In this document: piece by piece, positions 24,014 to 32,146 of the stretch | Layout: every line of letters starts with the position of its first letter | Numbering within the stretch: the stretch's first letter is position 1 | DNA from: Sedimentisphaerales bacterium | GTDB taxonomy: Bacteria > Planctomycetota > Phycisphaerae > Sedimentisphaerales > Anaerobacaceae | Direction of reading: 5' to 3' | NCBI GenBank assembly: GCA_016932835.1 | Contig: JAFGCD010000150.1 | Coordinates: forward strand, 1 to 46,915 | DNA length: 46,915 nt | Program-made: the position numbers and the translations under genes | The notes under the pieces: generated by a model | The model's database searches: none | Told to the model about the DNA's origin: nothing | The model's input: only the letters and a program-made list of their open reading frames with translations

Positions 24014-25552
24014 TTACCAGAAAACGGCGTAGAAGACCGCCACCGCTGCGATGACCGCAATCCCTGCAATCTTGACCGCCGGCGAGGTCTCTATCGCCAT
24101 ATCCTCGCGAACGGGCAGCTCCCGCGGTTTGGCCAGCGGTTTCCAGAACGTAATCAAACCCATAATCATAACTACAAGCTGAAACGTCACCGCAACCTGA
24201 ATCAGATAATGAACATCGTCGCCGGCGAATCTCTGAAAAACGCCGTAGATAACAGGCCCGCAAACCAGCGCCGCCACCCCAGCCGCTCCGGGGGCCTTGG
24301 GAACCATCATCCCGAACAGAAAAGCGCCCACAACCCCGGGCCAGATATAACCCTGAAACCGCTGAATATAATCGAATACGCCCTTGAACCGCTCCCTGCT
24401 CTCAAGACTCGACGCCAGAACGCACCCAACCACCACAAAAATTAAAGTCACAACCCGCCCGAGCACAAGAAGCCGCTTCTCCGAAGCATCCCGGTCCGCC
24501 ATCCGTCTATAAACATCCATCGTGAAGATCGTCGATGCCGAATTCAGCATCGAACCCAGAGAACTGATCACCGCCCCCGAAATCGCCGCGAATATGAAAC
24601 CGCGCAGACCCGCAGGAACCAGATTCCGAATCAGAATCGGAAATGCATCGTCCGCCTTGACAATCTGGTCGGCGTAAAGCTGGTGCGACATAATACCCGG
24701 CATTACAATCGCAAAAGGAACTATCAGCCAAAGCGCACCGGCAAAGATAACACCCAACTGCCCGTCCCGAAGCGTCTTCGCCGCCAGGTTCCGCTGAACG
24801 ATGAACTGGTTCAGCCCGCAGTAATAGACCATGACAATCCACATCCCCCCGAATACGCCCGTCCAGGGCAGCCCCTCGTCACCGGCAGGAAGAATCATGT
24901 GAAGCTTCTCGCCGTTGACACTGGAAAACCCACTCCATCCGCCGCACGCATCGAGACCGAGAAAAAAGATAACCAGCCCCCCGACAAGCAGCGCCAATCC
25001 CTGGAACAAATCCGCCCACGCAACAGCCTTGAGGCCCCCCCACACCGTATAAGCCGCCGCAATCCCCCCGATCAGCCATACTCCCTTATTAAGAGGAATC
25101 TCGAATATCGCCCGCAGTGTCACCCCGCCCGAATACAATACAGCCGTCAAAAGAACGCCGACATAAATCACCACCGTAGTCAAAGCCATGATCGCCCGCG
25201 CCGCCGAGTTATATCGATATTCGAGATACTCCGGCAGCGTGTAAATCCCCGCCCGCAGAAAACGGGGCAGCAGTGTGAATGCGATAATTACAATCCCGAC
25301 ACTCCCGAACAACTGCCAGTTGCTCACTGCAAGCCCGACACCCCCGGCCCCCTGCCCGGCCATCCCGACGAACTGCTCCGTCGATATGTTCGCCGCGACA
25401 ATCGAAATCCCGATAAGCCACCATGTCAGACCACGCCCCGCCAGAAAATAATCCTCGCTCGTCTTCTCTCGCCGGCTCTTGAGAATACTGAAGCCCACTA
25501 CCCCGATGATGAAAGCCGCAAAAACAACTATGTCGAAAGCCTCTAATTCCAT
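24014..25552 (-). CDS. Sodium:solute symporter (SSS family, SGLT-like)
   Basis: 512 residues from MELEAFDIVVFAAFIIGVVG with about 14 hydrophobic segments. SSS signatures: SEDYFLAGRGLTWWLIGIS, FVGMAGQGAGGVG, IYTLPEYLEYRYN, AAYTVWGGLKAVAWADLFQG, FVVQRNL-like FIVQRNLAAKT, and FAAISGAVISSLGSMLNSASTIFTMDVYRR. It imports a sugar or related solute using the Na+ gradient. The start at 25552 is favoured: a TATAAT box at 25601-25606 would put the transcript start near 25594, leaving no leader for a TTG at 25591. Fits with the nearby sugar-linked oxidoreductase and hydrolase genes, but no operon partner is present. Confidence 0.93.
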   Translation of the reverse strand: MELEAFDIVVFAAFIIGVVGFSILKSRREKTSEDYFLAGRGLTWWLIGISIVAANISTEQFVGMAGQGAGGVGLAVSNWQLFGSVGIVIIAFTLLPRFLRAGIYTLPEYLEYRYNSAARAIMALTTVVIYVGVLLTAVLYSGGVTLRAIFEIPLNKGVWLIGGIAAAYTVWGGLKAVAWADLFQGLALLVGGLVIFFLGLDACGGWSGFSSVNGEKLHMILPAGDEGLPWTGVFGGMWIVMVYYCGLNQFIVQRNLAAKTLRDGQLGVIFAGALWLIVPFAIVMPGIMSHQLYADQIVKADDAFPILIRNLVPAGLRGFIFAAISGAVISSLGSMLNSASTIFTMDVYRRMADRDASEKRLLVLGRVVTLIFVVVGCVLASSLESRERFKGVFDYIQRFQGYIWPGVVGAFLFGMMVPKAPGAAGVAALVCGPVIYGVFQRFAGDDVHYLIQVAVTFQLVVMIMGLITFWKPLAKPRELPVREDMAIETSPAVKIAGIAVIAAVAVFYAVFW

Positions 25553-25600
25553 AAAAATCGCCGCCATAAAAAAATAACACATACCGGACAAGTCCCAGCC

Positions 25601-25628
25601 ATTATACGCCCCCGCAAGGCCCCCTCAA
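25601..25628 (-). promoter_or_regulatory. Promoter of the sodium:solute symporter
   Basis: Perfect TATAAT (-10) with TTGAGG 16 nt upstream on the - strand; about 40 nt of leader before the favoured ATG. Confidence 0.55.
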
Positions 25629-25749
25629 CAAGAAACAGCCCCCCGCCGAACCATACCCCCTCAAATACGCCCGCATTTGCTCATATTGCATCCTGTCATC
25701 CCGCTGAACCCTTCTTTTTTCCAAAAAACGCCGAAATTTAGGTAACTTT

Positions 25750-25778
25750 TTGATTCGCATTGCGTTCTATATTATAAT
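25750..25778 (+). promoter_or_regulatory. Strong sigma-70 promoter of the efflux operon
   Basis: TTGATT, 17-nt spacer, perfect TATAAT, in an AT-rich stretch. It is about 165 nt upstream of the GTG start, giving a long leader. Confidence 0.8.
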
Positions 25779-25784
25779 GAAACC

Positions 25785-25943
25785 CTCGAAGAGGCGTCTG
25801 CAGGACAACGTTCTGTCCCTCTGTAAGTTGCAGCTTTTTTGCTGAGGCAGGGTATATACAATCTCGATCGGCCGTTATTTGGCCTCATCGACAAGCCCCG
25901 CCTCTGCTGAAGCGAGTCTGTATAAATAGAGAAAGGACTAAGC
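25785..25943 (+). promoter_or_regulatory. Structured 5' leader of the efflux operon
   Basis: Three hairpins can be drawn: GGACA/TGTCC (25803-25818), CAGC-T6-GCTG (25831-25844) and CGAT-c-GGCC with GGCC-tc-ATCG (25865-25890). The leader ends with GAAAGGA before the GTG. No known riboswitch class was recognised. Could control efflux expression post-transcriptionally; inference only. Confidence 0.45.
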
Positions 25944-27350
25944 GTGAAGAAGTCGCGAATCATAATCGTAACCGTAATAGTAACCCTTGTGGTAGTCGCT
26001 GTCCTCGGCCTGATCCTCAAGGCAAAGCTCGCACCGTCTCACAAGCCGACCGTCGTCAGAATAGAGAAACCAGCGACAGGCAGGCTCGTCGAATACGTCA
26101 GCGCACCAGGCGAAATAGAGCCGAAAACAAATGTCGAGATCAGCGCGAAAATATCCGCCAGAATCGTAAGCCTGCCGTATGAAGAAGGAGACCTCGTCAC
26201 CGCAGGAGACCCCAACGCCGAGCCGCCGCTGCCCCCTTCCGTCGTCGTCCGGCTCGACGCAAAAGACCTCGAAAGCCAGTTGCTCTCCGCACAGGCGGCA
26301 AGAAACGCACAGGCCGCACAAATCGAGGTCGAAAACGCCAGAATCGCAGGACAGAAAGCCTCCCTCATAGGACTCGAAGCATCCCTCCAGCAGGCAGAGA
26401 TAGACCTCAAAAGGCAGGAAAGTCTCCTCGAATCCAACGACATCAGCCAGTCCGCATTCGACAAGGCAAAGCTCAGCTTCGACGACCTTACCGCACAGCA
26501 CAGAGCAGCACAGCACACCCTCAAAGCAGCGGAACTGAACCTGACCGTACTAAAGCACAATCTCGAAGCCGCAGACGCAAGAATCGACCAGGCAAGGGAA
26601 GCCCTGAGCTACACAACAATTACATCCCCCATAGACGGAACAATCACAAGGCTCAACGCAGAGGTCGGCGAAGTCGTAATCACCGGAACAATGAACAACC
26701 CAGGAACCGTGATAATGGAAATCGGGGACCTCTCGCAAATGCTTCTCGTCGCGCAGGTCGATGAGGCCGACGTGCCGAAAGTCGAGATCGGTCAAAAGGC
26801 GATCATCCATGTCGATGCCTTCCCCGAACGCGAGTTCAACGGAATCGTAGATTCAATCGCCCTGTCGCACACATACTCCAGAACAGCCACGAAATATTAC
26901 AGAACGGAAATCCTTATCGAAGAATCCAACGCAAAACTTTACTCCGGCCTCACCGCACACGTGGACATCGAAACAAAAAAGCACGAGAATATCCTCAAGC
27001 TCCCCTCCCAGGCCGTCCTCGGAAAACAAATCGACAGCCTCCCCCTCGATATCCGAGAAAATTCCGAACTCGTTGACCCGAACAAAACATATGCAACGGT
27101 GGTCTTCCGATACGTAGATGGAAAGACGGTTATCACGCCCGTCAAAATAGGACAAGCCGACCTCACGCATACCATAATAGAAGCCGGAATCTCAGAGAAA
27201 GACGACGTAATAACAGGACCATACAACGTCCTCGAAAAGCTCCGCCACGACCAGCCCGTAATCGATGAACGCCAGGCCGCAAAGAAGAAAACCACAGCCG
27301 CCAAAACCACAACGGAACCGAACAAACCAATAAATGATTCGCCAAACTGA
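25944..27350 (+). CDS. Periplasmic adaptor (membrane fusion protein) of a MacAB-type efflux system
   Basis: 468 residues, HlyD/MacA family. N-terminal membrane anchor (IIIVTVIVTLVVVAVLGLIL), first lipoyl half (GEIEPKTNVEISAKISARIV), a long coiled coil (about residues 110-215, rich in Ala/Gln/Leu/Glu), second lipoyl half (TTITSPIDGTITRLNAEVGE), beta-barrel and membrane-proximal domains, and a charged Lys/Thr-rich tail. It links the inner-membrane ABC permease to the TolC-like exit duct. GTG start with GAAAGGA at the right distance. First gene of a four-gene operon; its end overlaps the ATPase gene by 17 nt. Confidence 0.93.
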   Translation: MKKSRIIIVTVIVTLVVVAVLGLILKAKLAPSHKPTVVRIEKPATGRLVEYVSAPGEIEPKTNVEISAKISARIVSLPYEEGDLVTAGDPNAEPPLPPSVVVRLDAKDLESQLLSAQAARNAQAAQIEVENARIAGQKASLIGLEASLQQAEIDLKRQESLLESNDISQSAFDKAKLSFDDLTAQHRAAQHTLKAAELNLTVLKHNLEAADARIDQAREALSYTTITSPIDGTITRLNAEVGEVVITGTMNNPGTVIMEIGDLSQMLLVAQVDEADVPKVEIGQKAIIHVDAFPEREFNGIVDSIALSHTYSRTATKYYRTEILIEESNAKLYSGLTAHVDIETKKHENILKLPSQAVLGKQIDSLPLDIRENSELVDPNKTYATVVFRYVDGKTVITPVKIGQADLTHTIIEAGISEKDDVITGPYNVLEKLRHDQPVIDERQAAKKKTTAAKTTTEPNKPINDSPN

Positions 27351-28074
27351 AAAAGTCATAATAGACCTCGACGGAGTCACCCGAGTTTACAAGGTCGGGA
27401 TCGAGCAGATCAGGGCCCTCGACGGAATTGATCTCAAAATACGAGAAAATGAGTACGTCGCAATAATGGGACCGTCCGGCTCCGGAAAAAGCACTCTAAT
27501 GAACGTCCTCGGATGCCTCGACAGGGCAACCGAAGGCTCATACACGCTCGACGCCCAGGACACCACCAAACTCTCGGACGCCGCACTCGCCCACGTCAGA
27601 AACGAAAGAATCGGATTCGTATTCCAGTCCTTCGAGCTCCTCGCAAGGCTCTCCGCGCTCAAAAACGTCGAGATGCCGCTCATCTACTCGCGAGCATCAT
27701 GGTGGTCCAGACGAAAAAGAGCAAAGACCGTACTCGAAAGAGTCGGACTCGCCGGAAGAATAAAACATCGGCCGAACCAGCTCTCAGGCGGTGAAAAACA
27801 ACGCGTCGCAATCGCCCGCGCACTCGTCTGCAATCCAAGTATCCTCCTCGCGGACGAACCGACGGGAAACCTCGACAGCAAAACATCCGAAGGAATACTC
27901 CGACTCTTCGACCAGCTCCACCAGGAAGGACAGACCATAATACTCGTCACCCACGAAGGGCACGTCGCCGCACACGCAGAGAGAACCATAAGAATGAAGG
28001 ACGGAAAAATCCATTCCGACATGGAAAATCCCGACAGAATACCGCCCGCAGCGAACGGGGAGGCCAAGCCATGA
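27334..28074 (+). CDS. ABC transporter ATP-binding protein, MacB/LolD type
   Basis: 246 residues with all ABC motifs: Walker A GPSGSGKST (about 47-55), Q-loop FQSFELL, signature LSGGEKQRVAIARAL, Walker B SILLADEPTGNLDS and the switch His in ILVTHEGHVA. The split from the permease (MacB of E. coli is a single chain) is common in LolD/YknY-like systems. Overlaps the adaptor gene by 17 nt and the permease gene by 4 nt. It powers mechanical transmission across the periplasm rather than transport through the membrane domain, by analogy with MacB. Confidence 0.96.
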   Translation: MIRQTEKVIIDLDGVTRVYKVGIEQIRALDGIDLKIRENEYVAIMGPSGSGKSTLMNVLGCLDRATEGSYTLDAQDTTKLSDAALAHVRNERIGFVFQSFELLARLSALKNVEMPLIYSRASWWSRRKRAKTVLERVGLAGRIKHRPNQLSGGEKQRVAIARALVCNPSILLADEPTGNLDSKTSEGILRLFDQLHQEGQTIILVTHEGHVAAHAERTIRMKDGKIHSDMENPDRIPPAANGEAKP

Positions 28075-29333
28075 AGGCCCTGCTCAACATTCCCATAGCT
28101 TTCTGCAGGCTCTTTTACCAGAGCGTATATCTCGCCCTCGGCCAGATCTGGGCAAACAAGACCAGGTCTTTCCTCACAACGATAGGAATCGTTATCGGAG
28201 TCGCTTCCGTAACCGCTGTAATAGCCGCGCTGACTGGACTAAAAGCAAAGATACTCACACAGGTCGAGACCTTCGGAACGAACACGATCTTCATCGCACC
28301 CACAAGACCCAAAACAGGCCCCCTCAGGCACGCTTCATGGTGGACAATAAGGTTCCTGCCCGAACAGTTCGACGGAATGCTCGAGAACTGCCCCTCGGTC
28401 GGAAAGCTCTGCAGAATCGGATCAGTCGGAAGACACACCGCAAGATTCGGTGAATACTCCGTCGAAAACGTCAACATTACAGGAATCGAGCCTTCATATC
28501 ACGACATCGAGAATCGACCCGTAATTCTCGGAAGAAGGTTTTCCGTCCTCGACGACATGCAGAAGCACCAGGTCTGCCTAATAGACCCCAAGCTCCAGAA
28601 CGAACTCCGTCTCGACCGCGACTGCATAGGTCAGACAATCCTCCTCGGCCACCAGACCTTCGTAATCGCAGGAGTTATCGAAAGAAGACCCGAACTCAAC
28701 TTCGGCCAGGGCGGAGAAGACTACTACGAGGTATTCATACCCTTCAGAACGGTATTCAAAATCGCAGAACCAGGAATCTGGGCATTCGCCGCGGGAAAAT
28801 CTACCGAAACACTCGATGAAGCACAGGCCGAAATCAGGTTCTTCCTCAGAAGAACAAGGGGCATCAGGCCCAACCAGCCCGATACATTCAGAGTCGAATC
28901 ACTAAAGAGCGCACTCCAGACATTTAACGAAATCGCACTCATGGTGACCCTCGTCGCCGGAGGAATCGTAGGAATCTCGCTCCTCGTCGGAGGAGTCGGC
29001 ATAATGAACATAATGCTCGTCTCCGTATCGGAAAGGACAAGGGAGATAGGCCTGAGAAAAGCCGTCGGCGCCAAGAACTCCGCAATACTCACCCAATTCC
29101 TCATCGAGGCCGTAGTGCTCTGTTTCCTCGGAGGGCTCGTCGGCGTCGTAATCGGCCAGGGCCTGACAAACGCAATCGCAAAGCTCCACCCCCTACTCGA
29201 AAAGACTTCCATACCGGCCTGGGCAATCGCCGTCGCATTCGGCTTCGCAGGCTCCGTCGGAATCTTCTTCGGACTCTTCCCCGCCGTCAAAGCAGCAAGA
29301 TTAGACCCTATTGAGGCCCTGAGACATGAATAA
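28071..29333 (+). CDS. ABC transporter permease, MacB/FtsX type
   Basis: 420 residues: an N-terminal transmembrane helix after a short cytoplasmic start (FLTTIGIVIGVASVTAVIAAL), a large periplasmic MacB_PCD domain (about 45-295), then three C-terminal helices with the FtsX signature (GGVGIMNIMLVSVSERTREIGLRKAVGA) and a typical ending AARLDPIEALRHE. It partners the preceding ATPase (4-nt ATGA overlap) and the adaptor. Ribosome site GGGGAGGCC. Exported substrate unknown; relatives handle macrolides, peptides, siderophores or lipoproteins. Confidence 0.95.
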   Translation: MKALLNIPIAFCRLFYQSVYLALGQIWANKTRSFLTTIGIVIGVASVTAVIAALTGLKAKILTQVETFGTNTIFIAPTRPKTGPLRHASWWTIRFLPEQFDGMLENCPSVGKLCRIGSVGRHTARFGEYSVENVNITGIEPSYHDIENRPVILGRRFSVLDDMQKHQVCLIDPKLQNELRLDRDCIGQTILLGHQTFVIAGVIERRPELNFGQGGEDYYEVFIPFRTVFKIAEPGIWAFAAGKSTETLDEAQAEIRFFLRRTRGIRPNQPDTFRVESLKSALQTFNEIALMVTLVAGGIVGISLLVGGVGIMNIMLVSVSERTREIGLRKAVGAKNSAILTQFLIEAVVLCFLGGLVGVVIGQGLTNAIAKLHPLLEKTSIPAWAIAVAFGFAGSVGIFFGLFPAVKAARLDPIEALRHE

Positions 29334-30990
29334 CCGACCCGCAAAAGACCAATCCGCACCAGGCCCAATGATCCTTTTCAGTCTAATGGCCTCAGCACTG
29401 CTCTGCTTCGCAGGATGCCGTCCCCCCAAGGCAGAGACAATCCTGAGAGACTTCAAAACGCCGCCCCCCCACATGCTCCACGAAATAAAACAACTCAACC
29501 TCACACCCGCACAGCCGGGCCTCAGAGAACGCTCCCCGATCGATCCGAACACCCCCGCGCCCTTCCAGATCGAAATCACCCTCGAACAAGCCCGCGCAAT
29601 CGCACTCGAAAACAACCTTGACCTCAAAGCCCAGCTAATCAGCCCCGCAATCGCCGCAGAGAGAGTCACCGAAGAAGAGGCGAAATTCGAAGCGGCCCTG
29701 TTCTCCAATCTCTCATACAGCAGAACAGACACCCCCACTTCCACAACCCTCACCGGCTCGAAAGTTGACAGCTCGAACATGAACCTCGGCGTCAATATGC
29801 CAATGACAACAGGAGGAACACTCACATTTAACGTCGCAGACTATCGAGTCAAAACAAACAACATATTCTCGACGCTCGACCCGGCATATTCATCCGGCGC
29901 ATCTGTCTCCCTGAGCCAGCCACTGCTCAGAAACGCAGGAACCCGCGCGAATACGTACGCAATCCGCCTCGCCGCATACGACCGAAGCATTACCGACGCC
30001 GGAACAAAGCTCGAAGTCATAAAAGTAATAGCAGCCGTCGATAGACTCTACTGGCAGCTCTACGCAGCCCGCAAAGAACTCGACGTACGCAGGGGAGAAT
30101 ACGAACTCGCAAAAGCACAGCTCGCCCAGGCACGCAGGTTCGTAAACCAGGGCGAGAGGGCCCAGGTCGAGATTACTCGCGCCGAGGCGGGCGTCGCCCA
30201 GAGACTCGAAGCGATAATACTCGCCGAAAACACGCTCCGGGACACGCAGAGAGATATCAAAAGGGCCCTGAACAAGACGGACCTCGACATGAAAACCGCC
30301 ACCGCTGTCATACCCGCCACCGAACCTAACCCAATCAGGTACGAACTCAAACAGGATGATCTCGTCCGAACCGCCATAGAAGGCAGGATGGAAATGCTCG
30401 AACTCGAACTCCGCATAGCACAGGACGTAAGCACCCTCGACTACGCCAAAAACCAGGCCCTGCCCCTGGCCACAATGGACTACACCTACAACCTGAACGG
30501 CCTCGGCGGAACCAGGGAAAAAGCCTACGACCTGCTCTACGACAATCGTTTCCAGGACCACCGCTTCGGCCTGCAACTCCTCGTCCCCCTCGGCAACCAG
30601 GCCGCGAAAAGCCGCATCAAGCAGGCCTTGTACACAAAGAGACAACGACTCGCCACAAAAGAATCCCGCGCCGCAACGATCGAACTCGAAGTCCTCAACG
30701 CTATCGACCAGCTCGAAGCGAACTGGCAGAGGGTCCTCGCCGCAAGGCAGCGAACCATACTCGACGGCAGGCTCTACGAAGCCGAAAAAAGGCAATACGA
30801 AATCGGAACCAGGACAACCACCGATGTCCTCCTCGCCCAGACAAACTTCGCAGATGCGCAAAGCGCCGAAATCAGGGCGCTCGCTGAATACCAAATCGCA
30901 CTCGTAGATCTCGCATACGCAACCGGAACGGTCCTCGGCTCGGCAAAAATAAGATGGGAGCCAATAATCCCCAACTCACCGAACGATTGA
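29326..30990 (+). CDS. TolC-family outer-membrane efflux lipoprotein
   Basis: 554 residues. Lipoprotein signal with lipobox CFAGC (Cys31), then two TolC-type repeats: ITLEQARAIALENNLDLKAQ and, in the second half, LELRIAQDVSTLDYAKNQAL, with long Ala/Glu/Arg helices and the conserved VDLAYATGTVLGS near the C-terminus. Trimers form the outer-membrane exit duct. It overlaps the permease gene by 8 nt, completing a one-operon tripartite pump. The N-terminal extension of about 70 residues before the first repeat is proline-rich. Confidence 0.93.
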   Translation: MNNRPAKDQSAPGPMILFSLMASALLCFAGCRPPKAETILRDFKTPPPHMLHEIKQLNLTPAQPGLRERSPIDPNTPAPFQIEITLEQARAIALENNLDLKAQLISPAIAAERVTEEEAKFEAALFSNLSYSRTDTPTSTTLTGSKVDSSNMNLGVNMPMTTGGTLTFNVADYRVKTNNIFSTLDPAYSSGASVSLSQPLLRNAGTRANTYAIRLAAYDRSITDAGTKLEVIKVIAAVDRLYWQLYAARKELDVRRGEYELAKAQLAQARRFVNQGERAQVEITRAEAGVAQRLEAIILAENTLRDTQRDIKRALNKTDLDMKTATAVIPATEPNPIRYELKQDDLVRTAIEGRMEMLELELRIAQDVSTLDYAKNQALPLATMDYTYNLNGLGGTREKAYDLLYDNRFQDHRFGLQLLVPLGNQAAKSRIKQALYTKRQRLATKESRAATIELEVLNAIDQLEANWQRVLAARQRTILDGRLYEAEKRQYEIGTRTTTDVLLAQTNFADAQSAEIRALAEYQIALVDLAYATGTVLGSAKIRWEPIIPNSPND

Positions 30991-31002
30991 TACCCCCAAT
31001 CT

Positions 31003-31060
31003 TTCTGTCTTCTGGCTCCTGACTCCTGTTTCTTACCTTTTCCTTTTGACTTTTTACTTC
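31003..31060 (+). repeat. Pyrimidine-rich heptanucleotide array
   Basis: Eight consecutive 7-nt units in phase: TTCTGTC, TTCTGGC, TCCTGAC, TCCTGTT, TCTTACC, TTTTCCT, TTTGACT, TTTTACT. Confidence 0.7.
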
Positions 31061-31066
31061 CTCTCG

Positions 31067-31095
31067 GTCATTCCGAGCGCAGCGAGGAATCTATT
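31067..31095 (+). repeat. Type B hairpin repeat
   Basis: GTCATTCCGAGCGCAG then CGAGGAATCTATT, followed by the shared linker with AGCCTGCGCA. Confidence 0.82.
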
Positions 31096-31115
31096 CCAAA
31101 AAGCCTGCGCATGCT

Positions 31116-31157
31116 GTCATTGCGAGGAGGCCCTTTGGGCCGACGTGGCAATCTCAT
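31116..31157 (+). repeat. Type A hairpin repeat
   Basis: GTCATTGCGAGGAGG with inner GGCCCTTTGGGCC and closing GTGGCAATCTCAT; one base different from the copy at 32049. Confidence 0.85.
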
Positions 31158-31306
31158 CTTTGACTTTTGATTTTACTTCCCGCCTCACGAGATACGAAAT
31201 ACTCTTCACGCTTCACGAGATACGCCCGCCCCTGAGGGGCCGAGGAATCTATTAAAACTTCCTCTTCCTTCTCTTTCGAGTTTCGGATTTCATCCGGAAT
31301 GGTAGG

Positions 31307-31321
31307 TTGTGCATCGCACAA
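31307..31321. repeat. TTGTGC/GCACAA hairpin element
   Basis: TTGTGC-ATC-GCACAA, perfect 6-bp stem, preceded by GGTAGG; 8 nt from the stop codon of the small secreted protein on the - strand, so it could help terminate that transcript. Confidence 0.6.
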
Positions 31322-31328
31322 CAATGCA

Positions 31329-31727
31329 CTATTTCTTCGGTGTATTCTCGACGACGAGGATCTCCGTACAGCCTGAGAAACCCTCCCCTGCCGCAGTGGT
31401 CCCTTCGAGCGTCAGCGTGTTCATCCCGCCTATGTTCAGCCCTTCGAGCCCCTTAATATCCTCCATGAGGAACTTGGCTACGAAATTGCCCCGGTTGTCC
31501 GACTTCCAGTGGCTTATTTCTACGCCGTTGAGCGTAACTGTGGACCCGACAACCGACGAGTAGGCAATATCGGTATGGACCGTGACTACTTCTCCGTTGC
31601 TCAGAATGTTCAGTACATTGGGGGAAACCTTGATTTCAATCGTCTGGAGCGCCCATACACAACTCAGCAGTACAGATATGATGACCATTGACCCAATCAG
31701 TGATGTTTTCTTCTTCGTTGACGCCAT
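31329..31727 (-). CDS. Small secreted protein, Ig-like beta fold, unknown function
   Basis: 132 residues from MASTKKKTSLIGSMVIISVL (GGAG 8 nt upstream). A signal peptide ending near VWALQ is followed by about 100 residues of predicted beta strands: IEIKVSPNVLNILSNGEVVT, VHTDIAYSSVVGSTVTLNGV, GNFVAKFLMEDIKGLEG, NTLTLEGTTAAGEGFSG. The pattern recalls a single Ig-like or cohesin/dockerin-associated domain that many planctomycete extracellular proteins carry in tandem, here alone. Not recognised as a known family. It is flanked by repeats on both sides. A start five codons upstream is also open. Confidence 0.7.
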   Translation of the reverse strand: MASTKKKTSLIGSMVIISVLLSCVWALQTIEIKVSPNVLNILSNGEVVTVHTDIAYSSVVGSTVTLNGVEISHWKSDNRGNFVAKFLMEDIKGLEGLNIGGMNTLTLEGTTAAGEGFSGCTEILVVENTPKK

Positions 31728-31906
31728 TTCTTTCTCCTTCATTCAAAGCTGTCTGTTTCTATGGTCCTCGATTTAGCGCATGCGCGCCAAGCCGCAAACG
31801 CATCGAGCTGTACACTTACTTATATAGTCCCACCTCAACCGCAAAACGTAACGGTATTTCTCGCCTCGAAGCGATTTTTCCAAAAAATACATCCCTCGCG
31901 AACAAA

Positions 31907-31942
31907 GTTATTGCCAGGCCCGAAGGGCCGTGGCAATCTCAT
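31907..31942 (+). repeat. Type A hairpin repeat with GGCCCGAAGGGCC inner stem
   Basis: GTTATTGCCAGGCCCGAAG then GGCCGTGGCAATCTCAT. The loop is the stable GAA(G) type. Followed by a T-rich heptad tail (about 31943-31996) alignable with the tails at 21494 and 23828. Confidence 0.8.
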
Positions 31943-32003
31943 CTTTAACTTTTACTCTGCACTTTTGCTTTTTGAACTTTGATTTTTGATTTTTGACCGT
32001 AGG

Positions 32004-32017
32004 GTGTGCACCGCACA
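32004..32017. repeat. TGTGC/GCACA hairpin element
   Basis: TGTGC-ACC-GCACA preceded by GTAGGG, same family as 23642. Confidence 0.5.
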
Positions 32018-32048
32018 ACAAAACAGTTGTCACCCCGACCGCAGGTCG

Positions 32049-32090
32049 GTCATTGCGAGGAGGCCCTTTGGGCCGACGCGGCAATCTCAT
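32049..32090 (+). repeat. Type A hairpin repeat
   Basis: GTCATTGCGAGGAGG with inner GGCCCTTTGGGCC and closing GCGGCAATCTCAT. A small CGACC/GGTCG hairpin (32036-32048) abuts it. Ends 57 nt from the stop of the R-M gene. Confidence 0.85.
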
Positions 32091-32146
32091 ACCCCCGCGA
32101 TTACTCCAACATCTCGACCAAACACCGCTCCTTCCCAATCCATGCC

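Larger units (their letters stand above)
25553..25943. other. Divergent promoter region of the symporter and the efflux operon
   Basis: 391 bp without a gene. It holds one promoter for each direction and the 160-nt structured leader of the efflux operon, all listed separately. The middle (25630-25740) is C-rich with no structure I can name. Confidence 0.7.
30991..31328. other. Repeat-filled intergenic region after the efflux operon
   Basis: 338 bp between convergent genes, no gene. Holds a heptad array, a type B and a type A repeat, a GCCCCTGAGGGGC palindrome (about 31211-31223), a stretch alignable with 23.58 kb, and a TTGTGC hairpin directly before the stop of the next gene. No separate terminator was found; the hairpins may serve as one. 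Confidence 0.75.
31728..32146. other. Intergenic region between the small secreted protein and the R-M gene
   Basis: About 400 bp without a gene. It has a GCGCATGCGC palindrome (31776-31785) and an AT-rich stretch with TATATAAG on the - strand (about 31820-31835) that may be the promoter of the small secreted protein, then two type A repeats, a heptad tail and a TGTGC hairpin. Confidence 0.6.

Noticed and set aside
25553-25591. Upstream TTG start for the symporter at 25591
   Set aside because: The predicted transcript start from the TATAAT at 25601-25606 leaves no leader, and SSS proteins normally begin at the MELEAF-like position.
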